Positions 44,753-53,646 of a DNA stretch of 64,000 nt are shown one piece after another. The notes beneath the pieces were generated by a model that worked only from the letters and a program-made list of their open reading frames with translations, was not told where the DNA came from and did not search any database. Position numbers and translations under genes: made by a program. This DNA is from CBDCYS01 sp965226185. GTDB lineage: Bacteria > Acidobacteriota > Terriglobia > Bryobacterales > UBA6623. The stretch's first letter is position 1. Every line of letters begins with the position of its first letter. Where the stretch lies: NCBI GenBank assembly GCA_965226185.1, contig CBDDCT010000004.1, positions 248,001 through 312,000 on the forward strand. Direction: 5' to 3'.

Positions 44753-46075
44753 TCACACAATATCCGCCAGCTTCTTGTCGCTGGTCGGAAACTTGCCGAT
44801 CTTCGCCCGCATCACCTCTTCAGCCAGAGTCAGATATAGGTCGCCGACCGTGCCGGTCAGCCTGGTGTGCATGCCCGTTTTCAGTTGGCCGGCATGCCCG
44901 GCGGCAATCATCGCCAATCCGCTGTTCTTGTGTGGATTGGCCTCGGCGTGCTCATGAATGAATAGCAGGCAAGTGTTGTCGAGCAGCGTGCCGTCGCCCT
45001 CGGGAATCGACTTCAACTTCCCAACGAGGTAGGCGAATTCTTCGACATGCCAGCGGCAGATGTCGCGGAGGATGCGCTGGCCCTCGGGCGTTTCGACGCG
45101 GCCATGGGTATACTCGTGGTGCCTTTGGGCGGTAAAGCCCATCCAGGGGAATCGCGAGAGGCCCTGACACTTGGTGAGCATGTAAGAAGCCACACGGGTT
45201 TGCCCGGACGCCAGGGCGTGAACCAGCAGGTCGCTCTGCAGCTTGGCAATGCGCGGCCAGTCCTTGAGGTCGCCGCCCTCCGGCGGGCGCTCGACAACCC
45301 GGTTGTACTCCGGAGGAAGGGCCGCAACCGAGCGTTCCAGGCTGCGCACCGAGGTCAGGTATTCGTCCAGGCGAAGCTGATCTCCCTGACCGAGTTTCGA
45401 CCGCAGACTCGAAGCGTCGCCGCGAACGGCGTCGAGAATGCTTTTCTTTCGGTCGATCCAGTATTGTTCCCTGGAGCCGAACAGGCGGTCGAACAAGCGG
45501 TGCGGAATCATCTCCGGGGGCAGCGGCCGGTTGCGGCCCGCCCAACTCATGTTTCTCTGTACGCTTTCGCCGAAGGACTCCTGGCAGACGCCGATCTGCA
45601 ACGACCGGAAGCGCGTGTCTTTGCCGATCTCGGCGGCGATCAGTTGGTCGATCGAAGCTCCTCCGGCGCCGCGTCCGGAAAACGGCTCGCACGACACCAG
45701 ACCGCTCATCGATTTCGCGTGGCCGTTTCCGGGACCGGGCACGCGCGCGGCGGCGTTGTCCACGCCGCTGAGAATGTGGATGTCGTCTTTGAAACGGGCC
45801 AGCGGCTTCAAGCCGGGCGTGAATTGAAAATTGGAACCGGACTCCCGCGGAATCCAATATTTCTCGACGATTCCATTGCCGTTGAACCACAAGACAAATC
45901 GTTTCTCGATTTCCGTGGAGCCGACGACTGGCGAAGCTGAATTCCCGGCGGCATACGCCGTGCCGCTCGAGTTGAACAGGGCGTCGAAGGCGGGCAGACC
46001 AACGCGTATCAGAGCGCCTGATAGGCCGATCCCATTCAAGAAAGTGCGGCGTGTCAATTCTTTTCGAACTGCCAT
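44753..46075 (-). CDS. DUF1552 domain-containing protein, Tat-exported
   Basis: This 440-residue protein has a Tat signal (LTRRTFLNGIGLSGALI) and the DUF1552 core: KRFVLWFNGNGIVEKYWIP, DDIHILSGVDN, GNGHAKSMSGLVSC, GGASIDQLIAAEIG, then LGQGDQLRLDEYLTSVRSLE and LLFIHEHAEANPHKNSGLAM. The role is unknown, but the family is nearly always coupled to a DUF1592-type cytochrome, as it is here: the ATG starts 2 bases after that gene's stop, and its ribosome site (GGAGGT) lies inside it. Probable periplasmic partner of the cytochrome. Confidence 0.9.
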   Translation of the reverse strand: MAVRKELTRRTFLNGIGLSGALIRVGLPAFDALFNSSGTAYAAGNSASPVVGSTEIEKRFVLWFNGNGIVEKYWIPRESGSNFQFTPGLKPLARFKDDIHILSGVDNAAARVPGPGNGHAKSMSGLVSCEPFSGRGAGGASIDQLIAAEIGKDTRFRSLQIGVCQESFGESVQRNMSWAGRNRPLPPEMIPHRLFDRLFGSREQYWIDRKKSILDAVRGDASSLRSKLGQGDQLRLDEYLTSVRSLERSVAALPPEYNRVVERPPEGGDLKDWPRIAKLQSDLLVHALASGQTRVASYMLTKCQGLSRFPWMGFTAQRHHEYTHGRVETPEGQRILRDICRWHVEEFAYLVGKLKSIPEGDGTLLDNTCLLFIHEHAEANPHKNSGLAMIAAGHAGQLKTGMHTRLTGTVGDLYLTLAEEVMRAKIGKFPTSDKKLADIV

Positions 46076-46077
46076 GG

Positions 46078-48093
46078 CTAACTTGTACCTCCTCCGAGGA
46101 AAGGTCGTGAAGTGACGAGCGAGATAATCAGTTCCTGGAACCGGAAGCCGGACTCGCGAAACGCCTCCAGCATTCGATCGATGGCCGGCTGGTCGGCCGG
46201 AGTCTCCTCACGGCCGAAGGCGTAACGAAACAGTTGTTTGACAATGCACTTGCGGCAACTTTCGTCTTGCGCCAAGATCCGCCCCAGTTCCTTGGGCGTT
46301 GAGAATTCGGAATCCGCGATGCCCTGGATATGGGCCGACGTATCCAGATCGACGGGCACCTCTATCGGTTTAGGCCGACGCTCTCCCGGCTCGCGGGGAG
46401 GGCGAAATCGCAAAATCAATTGCTCGCGGAATTGGCCGATGGAGTCATACTGCTCGAAGCCGAAGCCGATGGGATCCACTAGGCGGTGGCATCCCGAGCA
46501 GGCCTCACTAGTCACGTGGATATTCAGCCGCTGGCGGTTGGTCATCGGCTTCTCTTTCGTCACCGTAGGCAGATTCGCATTGACTCCCGGGGGTGGCGGT
46601 GGCACGTTGTGACACAGGAAGTGCTCTCTAACGAAGAGGCCGCGCTCGGTCGGCGAAGTGTCCTCGGGCTTGCTGGTCGCCGTGAGAAATGAAGCGTGGC
46701 CAAGCACCCCGGCGCGGTTCGAGTCCGCGGGATAGGAAACCTTGGCAAACTCTTCCGGCGGAGCGGGGAAATCGTAAAGACGCGCCAAATCCGAGCTGAC
46801 GAACGTGTAATCAGCCGTGAAGAACTCCGTGAAGTTCTTGCCCTGCCACACCAAATGATGAAACAGCTGGCGAGTCTCCTCCGTCATCGAGGCGGTCAGT
46901 TCGCCGTCGAAGTCAGGAAAACGGCGGCGGTCGCGAATCGAAGTAAGCGCGCGGTCGAATCGCATCCATTGCGCGAGGAACTCGTTCATTGAAAGTTTGG
47001 CGCGCGAGTCCCGCAGCATCCGGCGGGCTGCCTCCTCGATCTGCTGGACGCTGGAGAGCCGTCCGTTCCGGGCAGCGCGGAACAGTTCCGCATCCGGCAT
47101 GGTGTCCCACAGGAAGTACGACAGACGACTGGCCCTCTCGTATTGCTCGGCGCCGCCGCCCGAGCCGTGTTCCGCTCGAAACAGGAAATGCGGCGACTGC
47201 AGCATGCCCTCGACAACAATCCGCGCGCCGCCAAGAAAGTCACCGGTTCGGCGCGCCTCGTGTCCGAATAGCTCTTCGTAATGACCTACCTCGGCAGCGG
47301 TCGGGGGCCGGCGGAAAGTTTTCAGCCCGAACTCGCGGATAAACTGCTCTCGGCAGGCAGCGTCGGAAGCCGATGCGGGCGTGCACGGAACGAGGCCCTG
47401 GCGGTCGCCGCCGCGGAACGCCGTTCGCGCGAGCCGCTCGGCGGCTTCGCTGTAAGCCTCCGCCTGCAGTGGGGGGATCCCCTGGCCTTCGGGCTGGTTC
47501 TTGAACCCGTGAATAAAGTCCTCCTGGGGAAACTCGCCGGTGGGACGGCTCAGATCGCCCAGTAAATCACGGACGGTGTTGTTGTATTGGCTGTGCGTGA
47601 GGCGGCGCATCGCCAACGGCTGTTCCGGGCGATGTCCCGCTAGAGCAATCCTTTCGCGTACCAAGCGCAGTTCCTCTTCCGAAAAGGCCGCAAGATATCG
47701 CACCCAGGCGCGAAGCATTTTTTCGCCGTCGCTTCCGGGGTTTAGACGTTCCCCTCCGGTGTGAGGCACGCGATTGGCGGGCTTCAACAACAACAGGGAT
47801 TTTTCGGGTTCCCGGCGGTCGACGAAATCGACGAGGCTAAGACCGAAGATCGTGACTTGTGCGGCGCTGGCTTCAGCGGGGGGAAACTCCAACTGCGTCG
47901 CCGAGGCCACCCCATTGTCGTTGTGACAGAGGTTGCACTGCACGTTCTGTATGACGGGGTAGAGCTTTTCGACGAAGAATGATTCGTTCTCGGCCACGAA
48001 CTCCGCCGGATCGGCGGCCGGGAGAATGGTCGCCGTCAGCAGGCACGCCAACGCGGCGCCGGTTCTTGCCGCACGCCAAGTTTTAAACTCCAT
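46078..48093 (-). CDS. DUF1592-type (Planctomycete) cytochrome c protein
   Basis: This 671-residue exported protein has a signal peptide (ALACLLTATILPAADP), then NVQCNLCHND, a haem c-type CxxCH near residue 55. The DUF1587-DUF1595-DUF1592-DUF1588-DUF1585 series follows: RRLTHSQYNNTVRDLLGD, then RASRLSYFLWDTMPDAELF, RGLFVREHFLCHNVPPPPPG, CSGCHRLVDPIGFGFEQYD and GFRFQELIISLVTSRPFL. Two CxxCH sites and FLCHN are present. The function is unknown and probably oxidative. First gene of the pair with DUF1552. Confidence 0.92.
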   Translation of the reverse strand: MEFKTWRAARTGAALACLLTATILPAADPAEFVAENESFFVEKLYPVIQNVQCNLCHNDNGVASATQLEFPPAEASAAQVTIFGLSLVDFVDRREPEKSLLLLKPANRVPHTGGERLNPGSDGEKMLRAWVRYLAAFSEEELRLVRERIALAGHRPEQPLAMRRLTHSQYNNTVRDLLGDLSRPTGEFPQEDFIHGFKNQPEGQGIPPLQAEAYSEAAERLARTAFRGGDRQGLVPCTPASASDAACREQFIREFGLKTFRRPPTAAEVGHYEELFGHEARRTGDFLGGARIVVEGMLQSPHFLFRAEHGSGGGAEQYERASRLSYFLWDTMPDAELFRAARNGRLSSVQQIEEAARRMLRDSRAKLSMNEFLAQWMRFDRALTSIRDRRRFPDFDGELTASMTEETRQLFHHLVWQGKNFTEFFTADYTFVSSDLARLYDFPAPPEEFAKVSYPADSNRAGVLGHASFLTATSKPEDTSPTERGLFVREHFLCHNVPPPPPGVNANLPTVTKEKPMTNRQRLNIHVTSEACSGCHRLVDPIGFGFEQYDSIGQFREQLILRFRPPREPGERRPKPIEVPVDLDTSAHIQGIADSEFSTPKELGRILAQDESCRKCIVKQLFRYAFGREETPADQPAIDRMLEAFRESGFRFQELIISLVTSRPFLGGGTS

Positions 48094-48375
48094 ATTCAGA
48101 GTGGGTAAGGGCGGACATCAGGGTGCACGGGCGAACGCTATAGTCAACGCCCCATTGCCCAAGCCCTGTTCGACCAAAATTTTAGCACACGGGCTGTTCT
48201 TTTGGGACTGAAGCCTTAGCCTGGGCTGGAAGAGCCTGAGGGTAAGGAACCTCGAAGGTCCCAGGCCGCCGCGCCCGCTCAAGGTACGCCGACCCCGACC
48301 GAAACTCTTCACTTGCTGGGGTCCGCGTCCCCGTTTCACCGACCGCCGATACTGAAAGGCAGTGCCTTCCATCGT

Positions 48376-49233
48376 TTATTTCGAAGCTGCCTTGCCTTTC
48401 CCACTAGTGTCCGTCTCTTGCTTCAGGTCGCGGATGAGGCGCTCGAAAGCCTTTTGATAGGACTCGTGGTTTTTCCAGTCTCGGAAGTCGCCGATGTTTC
48501 GTGTGCGGCGAATGTCGGCCGCCCAAGCCTCGCCGGTTTGCATCACGGTGTTGTCTAGACGGATTGGGAAGAGCACCGTTTCCTTGCGCCGGCTCTCTTC
48601 TTCAAAGGCTGTTTCGACTCCCTTTTCTACCCAGCCGCTCTCAATCGATTTCTCGGACAAGATCAGTAAGAGCTTGTCGCGAACTCGGATCGCTTCATCG
48701 ATGGCGGGACGTGTTCGCGCGCCGATCTTGAGGTCCTCAGGAGCGAACCAGCAGCGGACGCCCTTGTTTTGCAGGTCGGCGTGAAGTCGCTCGGCGAAGT
48801 CTTGGTCCTTGCTGGAGTAGCTGATAAAGCAGGAGTAGAACTGAAGCGCGTCGCCGAGTAGCGACGGTAGGTAATCAATCAGTGCATCCGGGACGCCACA
48901 GCCTCGCAGGAAAGCCATTGGCAGCTTTCCCGATTTCGCAAGCGTGCGATGGTCGATCGTGCTTGGGCCGTCGTGAACGCACGAATCCAAGCCTTTTGCT
49001 TCCGTTAAGCGTGTGTCGGCAAAAACTGTCTCATACAGACGTGCTCTACTGAGGTTCGCCCCGCGGAGGTACGCCCCACTGAGGTTCGCCCCGCGGAGGT
49101 CCGCCCCGCTGAGGTCCGCCCCGCAGAGGTCCGCCGCGCTGAGGTCCGCCCTCACTCCAGGATGCTTACCGATCCACTCATTCCAGACCTTGACCCCCTG
49201 CTTCAGAATATCGAGATGTTCTTGGTTTGCCAC
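48376..49233 (-). CDS. Pentapeptide-repeat/TIR domain fusion protein
   Basis: This is a 285-residue soluble protein. Residues 27-66 are about eight pentapeptides of the ADLSG/ANLSG type. Residues 70-130 form a linker of unknown fold. A TIR domain spans 132-270: FYSCFISYSSKDQDFAERLH, GVRCWFAPEDLKIG as BB-loop region, then KLLLILSEKSIESGW. In active TIR NADases WVxxE supplies the catalytic Glu (as WVHKE in SARM1), but here the motif is WVEKG, with Gly at 205 and Glu at 203 and 207. Such proteins may act in antiphage signalling, but the enzyme activity of this one is doubtful. No partner gene is adjacent. Confidence 0.85.
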   Translation of the reverse strand: MANQEHLDILKQGVKVWNEWIGKHPGVRADLSAADLCGADLSGADLRGANLSGAYLRGANLSRARLYETVFADTRLTEAKGLDSCVHDGPSTIDHRTLAKSGKLPMAFLRGCGVPDALIDYLPSLLGDALQFYSCFISYSSKDQDFAERLHADLQNKGVRCWFAPEDLKIGARTRPAIDEAIRVRDKLLLILSEKSIESGWVEKGVETAFEEESRRKETVLFPIRLDNTVMQTGEAWAADIRRTRNIGDFRDWKNHESYQKAFERLIRDLKQETDTSGKGKAASK

Positions 49234-49297
49234 GGTCTCAATTATGCCCGGTTTTTCATCAGGCAGCGGATTTTCCAGTAAATGACCACTCCCTTAC

Positions 49298-49524
49298 GCC
49301 GCCGAGCCGCAACCAAAAGGGAGAGCGTGGCCGCTGGCGGATGAGGCGCGTCGAAGCGGCTGACCCCGCCCTCACGCGGACGAGCCGGAACCAAACAGGG
49401 CGCCAGACGTGGCGTGAGCGTCCACGCTTGCCGCAAACCGATTCGTCGGTTTGTTCGGCCCCAGGGCGCGTCATCCGGTTCAGGCAACTGACTGCCCTTG
49501 CGTCCGGCAACGCCTCGACGAATC
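49298..49524. repeat. Dispersed repeat of about 190 bp, copy B, with flank
   Basis: Positions 49337-49524 repeat 19580-19769 in the same orientation. The preceding 49298-49350 is repeated in inverted form at 25076-25128. Several repeat families have therefore been stacked here. No gene. Confidence 0.75.
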
Positions 49525-49589
49525 GAGGCGCGGCAAACCTGGAGGTTCACGCCACGTCGCAGCTCGGGGCTCTGACCCTCCCGCCAAAA

Positions 49590-49713
49590 TCTTCTGCCAC
49601 TATTGGCAAGAATTTGACTATGCAGGTACTGACGGTCGGGGTTCCATTCTGGCTCTCGCATTTCCTGCCACGTATGGCGCGAATTTCATGATGCAGGTAC
49701 TTACGGCCGCGGC
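49590..49713 (+). repeat. Two copies of a 50-bp unit
   Basis: CTGCCAC...GAATTT...ATGCAGGTACT occurs at about 49590-49640 and again at 49662-49713, the second ending TTACGG. A third, inverted copy is at 24969-25027. It lies in a gene-free gap before a DUF1549-type gene. Confidence 0.7.
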
Positions 49714-49948
49714 TCCGCTTCATCGGTCCCGTTGCGGATCAACGGCTCAGCGGCTCAACAGCTCAACGGCCTTTACATCACCTCCAGCTCGAACGTCACA
49801 ACCACCCCCTGGCTCGACTCAAGGATTGCAGGCCGCCGTGACGCCAACATTTGCCCCGCCCGTATCAGGGCACCGGAATAATATGATTGACATCGGTAAC
49901 TTTGGCGGAAGACAATTGAATTGGAGAAATGTCGGGGAGGGTAACCTC

Positions 49949-50408
49949 ATGAAGCCATGGAACGTGATGTTACTGGGCTTGGCCGTGTGCCTAGCCGCCG
50001 GGGCGCAGGACCGCGGCAACAGCCAGGCCGTTGACCCCCAGGTCGTTGACCCCAAGATATCGTCCGAAGCTCACTCGAGCCTCTTTCGATCGCCGGAATC
50101 GCGCAGCCTCGGGGCTCGCACCGAGGTCCTGACCGCGGCCTTCGGCCGGCCAACCGGCGGCCCCGTCGCCCGGCACAACTTCATCGACGACCACATCTTC
50201 GGCAAAATGGAGCGGGACGGCGTTCCCCACGCGCTCCTCGCGGAGGACCCTGAATTCATCCGCCGGGTGCGGCTCGACCTGACCGGCCGCATACCTTCTC
50301 CCGAAGAGATTCGAGATTTTCTTGCCGACTCCTCGCCGGACAAGCGCGAACGCCTGATCGATCGCCTCGTCGGCAGCCCGGAGTTTGTGGACAAATGGTC
50401 CTACTACA
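49949..50408 (+). pseudogene. DUF1549-DUF1553 protein, N-terminal part, split by IS copy 4
   Basis: The ATG at 49949 follows GGGGAGGGT. A signal peptide (VMLLGLAVCLAAGAQ) is followed by a DUF1549 region: ARHNFIDDHIFGKMERDGVP, RRVRLDLTGRIPSPEEIRDF, SPDKRERLIDRLVGSPEFVD and KWSYY. The frame is broken at the next codon by the IS at 50409. It resumes at 52210 with IMDTLRVQSK. Joined, the gene would encode about 620 residues, normal for the family, whose role with a DUF1501 partner is unknown. Confidence 0.88.
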
Positions 50409-52209
50409 CCTGAATTATGCACTGCGGGGTGCACCGGAGGAGGGCTGAGCCGCCAGGGGCCATTTGGGGGACCCCCGAAAACATGGGGTAATAAGGTAGG
50501 CTGGCAAAGATTTCAGCTTCGCCAGTCAACCCCAAGGAGGTCACCCAAATGGTTACCAAGCGAAAACAGCATAGCTCCCGAAGGCCCGTCAAACAAGGCC
50601 GGGGCGCGAGGGCCCCGCGGCCCAATAAAATCGGGGCTGCCACGCCTTATCACTTCCGCGGCAAGAATCTGACTCCCTACGGCGGCTTGCTGCCCGTCGC
50701 CACCCTGCTCGAAAAACTCGGCTTCCAGGCGCTGCTGGAAGAAACCATCACGAACAAACGAATCACCCGTGTGATGAGCCTCTACCAGTTTGTGCTGGCC
50801 CTCGTGCTGGGCCTCTATGTCGGCTTTGCGCGGCTGAACCAACTCCGCTTCATCGCCCGCGACCCCATCTTGACCGGCATCTTGCAAGTGACGCGTCTGC
50901 CGCCGCAGTCCACGCTGTGGCGCTTTCTGGCCTCGCTGCACCTCAACGTGGCGAAGCAGATCCTTTCCATTCAGCGCCAGCTGCGGGAACGAGTCTGGGC
51001 CGCGGCCCAGGTGAAATTGGAGACGGTGACGCTGGACACCGACACCACCGTGCACACGCTCTACGGCCGCCAGATGGGCGGGCGCAAGAGTTACAACCCC
51101 AAGAACAAGGGCAAGCGCAGCTACCAGCCGATACTGACTTTCCTGGCCGAGACGCGCGAATACCTGATGGGCGGGTTGCGCAACGGCGACCGGCCCACGG
51201 GCCGGCAGATAGCCGCCCACCTCGAGAGCGCCTTTCGGGCTTTGCCGCACGGCGTGAAGAAAATCCTGGCGCGGGCCGATTCCGGGTTTTATTGCTGGGA
51301 GGCGGTGGAGGCCTATGAAAAGGCGGCTTGTCAGTTCGTCATCGTGGCGCGCAAGACCAGGCGGCTGGTCGAGCAGTTGCAGCAAGCGGCCTGGAAGCCC
51401 TCGCCCCACAGCGATGCGGATGCGGAATGCGAATTCCTCTACCAGCCGCAGGGCTGGGCGCGGGCCTGTCGTTTCCTGGCGCTGCGTTACGAAAACGAAC
51501 CCGCGGCCGGCGCGGCCGAGCAATACCAGCTGTTTGCCACCAGCGCTTACACCTACCGCGTGTTTGTCACCAACCTGGCCGAACCGATCGCGGCGGTGGT
51601 GTGGTTTTACAATCAGCGCGCCGCAGCCGAGAACCTCATCAAGGAGGCCAACAACGACGCCGGGCTGGCGGCCCATCCCTCGCGCCGCTTTGACATGAAC
51701 CGCAATCACTTTCAGCTGGCCATGCTGGCCTACAACCTCAACTGCTGGCTGCTGCTGTTCAACCGCGAAGCCCAAGCCAACGTGGAGACACTGCGGCACA
51801 CCACCCTGGCGACGGCGCGGCTGCGCTTTCTGTTCGTGGCGGCCAAGATCTGGCGGCACGCCGGCAGAACGGGTGTCAGCTACAGCGATCATTATGAGGA
51901 AAAGGGCCTGTTTGAACGGCTGATGCGGCGGCTGCGGGCGATGGGGCCACCGGGATCGAGCTTCGCGCCGGTGGTGGAGGGTGCGCTGAGTTGAGGGGCG
52001 CTCCATGCATAAAATTTCATGCACTCGCCGCAACGTACTGGGAACACGCCGCTTGCCCGCCCGCTTTTGCCCGCCGGGATTGGCAGGCGGCTCAAACAGG
52101 GAGGGAAACAGAGGAAAAGACGACTTGCTAAATCACTGAGTTGACACGACTGCCGCTACCGCCACAACTCCATCGGCGATGGCTACGCCGAATCGGTGCA
52201 TAATTCAGG
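50409..52209 (+). mobile_element. IS1380-family insertion sequence, copy 4 (1801 bp)
   Basis: Opposite in orientation to copies 1-3, with the same ends except for one base (ATCGGTGCAT for ATCTGTGCAT) near the right end. The 5-bp direct repeat CTACA flanks it exactly at 50404-50408 and 52210-52214, so the insertion is recent and not rearranged. It breaks a DUF1549-DUF1553 gene. Confidence 0.96.
50549..51994 (+). CDS. IS1380-family transposase, copy 4
   Basis: This 481-residue transposase differs from the others by S411N (AQANVETL for AQASVETL), with one silent change near residue 221. Catalytic acidic residues and start signals are kept. Because this copy is inverted relative to the other three, recombination with any of them would invert a 36-50 kb segment. 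Confidence 0.95.
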   Translation: MVTKRKQHSSRRPVKQGRGARAPRPNKIGAATPYHFRGKNLTPYGGLLPVATLLEKLGFQALLEETITNKRITRVMSLYQFVLALVLGLYVGFARLNQLRFIARDPILTGILQVTRLPPQSTLWRFLASLHLNVAKQILSIQRQLRERVWAAAQVKLETVTLDTDTTVHTLYGRQMGGRKSYNPKNKGKRSYQPILTFLAETREYLMGGLRNGDRPTGRQIAAHLESAFRALPHGVKKILARADSGFYCWEAVEAYEKAACQFVIVARKTRRLVEQLQQAAWKPSPHSDADAECEFLYQPQGWARACRFLALRYENEPAAGAAEQYQLFATSAYTYRVFVTNLAEPIAAVVWFYNQRAAAENLIKEANNDAGLAAHPSRRFDMNRNHFQLAMLAYNLNCWLLLFNREAQANVETLRHTTLATARLRFLFVAAKIWRHAGRTGVSYSDHYEEKGLFERLMRRLRAMGPPGSSFAPVVEGALS

Positions 52210-53605
52210 CTACATCATGGACACCCTGCGGGTGCAGTCGAAGGCCAAGGGCTACAAGTTGTTCCACTACTACCTGCAGCAAAGTCTGGCAGCCGACCGG
52301 CCCTATGACGACTTGGCGCGCAGCATCATCGCATCCTCGGGCAAGAGCAATATTATCGTCGCCGCCGTCAACCCGATTGTTCGCGAGCACGTGGAAGGGA
52401 AAGCCGGTCAGGTGGACCGCGGCGACGACTTGAGGAAGGTTCATCAGCTCGACACTCATGACGAGATCAGCATTCAATTCGGCAAGGTCTTCCTCGGCAT
52501 CAATATGTCGTGCGTTTCGTGTCACGACGGTGCGGGGCACTTGGAGAAAGTAAACGCCTATCTGACGACCAAGACAAGGGAGGACTTCTTCCAGCAAGCG
52601 GCCTTCTTCGGGAACACGCGCTACATCCCCCACGTAGAGGGTACTCAATCCATCATGGGGCACTTCATCGTCGATGACTTGGCCGAGGGTTATGACACGG
52701 AAGGCGATACGATGCTGCGGGTTCCCAGGCTTGGCGGCCCCGACAGGCCCAAGTTCATGTTGACCGATGAGAGTCCCGCGCCGGGCACGCACGCTCGAAC
52801 GGAACTAGCCCGGATGCTGACCTCCCACCCGCAGTTTTCGCGAGCGGCTGTCAACTTGTTCTGGTCGAAAATGATGGGGCTGGGCATCGTCGAGCCCGTC
52901 GACGAATTCGACCTTGCGCGGCTGGATCCGGACAATCTCCCCGAAGGTTGGGATGAAGCCCAGCCTTCGCATCCCGAGTTGCTCGAAGAGTTGGCGGCGT
53001 ACTTCCGCGAAAATGACCACAGCCTGAAGAAGCTTTTTCAGTTGATTGCGAACTCAAGCGCCTATCAGCTTTCAGCACGATTTCCAGAGGGCGAGTGGAG
53101 CGACGCTTACACCAAGTACTACGCCCGGAAGTACGCGCGGATGCTCACGGCTGAAGAGTTACACGATGCAATCACGATAGCGACCGGAGTTCCCGGCGAA
53201 ATTCCGGATGGCCGAGCCGGAAATGCGGTCCCCATGGCGATGCAGGCCAGCTTGGCGCGCCTCAAGGGCGATTTGAAGAGCTTCATGCAGGCCTTCGGGC
53301 ATTCCAACCGGACGACAGTGGCCCGCCCGCCCATCGCCTCGCCGCTACAGCCAATCATGATGATGCAATCGCCAGTGGTGCAAGATCGCGTGCTGGCCGA
53401 GAATGGCAGCCGGGCACAGGAGCTTCTGATCAAGTACGCGGACGGCGACGTCGTCGAAGAGATGTTCGTTGCTACTCTCGGGCGGCAGCCGTCTCCTTCC
53501 GAAAAGGATGTCGCGCTCACAGCGATGGCGGAGAATCGAGTGCAAGGCGCCCAGAATCTTCAGTGGGCGTTGGTGAATATGTCGGAATTCCTCTACAACT
53601 TCTGA
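52210..53605 (+). pseudogene. DUF1549-DUF1553 protein, C-terminal part, split by IS copy 4
   Basis: This continues the frame broken at 50408, with the first codons restored as YYIMDTLRV. A haem-type site, CVSCHDG, lies in FLGINMSCVSCHDGAGH. The DUF1553 region follows: TRTELARMLTSHPQFSRAAV-type stretch, LFWSKMMGLGIVEPVDEFD, HPELLEELAAYFRENDHSLK, LIANSSAYQLSARF, and ALVNMSEFLYNF at the end. DUF1553 proteins are exported, of unknown function. A start at 52196 inside the IS would lack the signal peptide, so this part is not likely to work alone. Confidence 0.88.
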
Positions 53606-53646
53606 GTTGACGATCAAGCAGGGATTCCTGAGTTAGGGAGGTCGCC

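Noticed and set aside
45047..45940. 297-codon plus-strand frame
   Set aside because: Antisense to the DUF1552 gene, without any domain.
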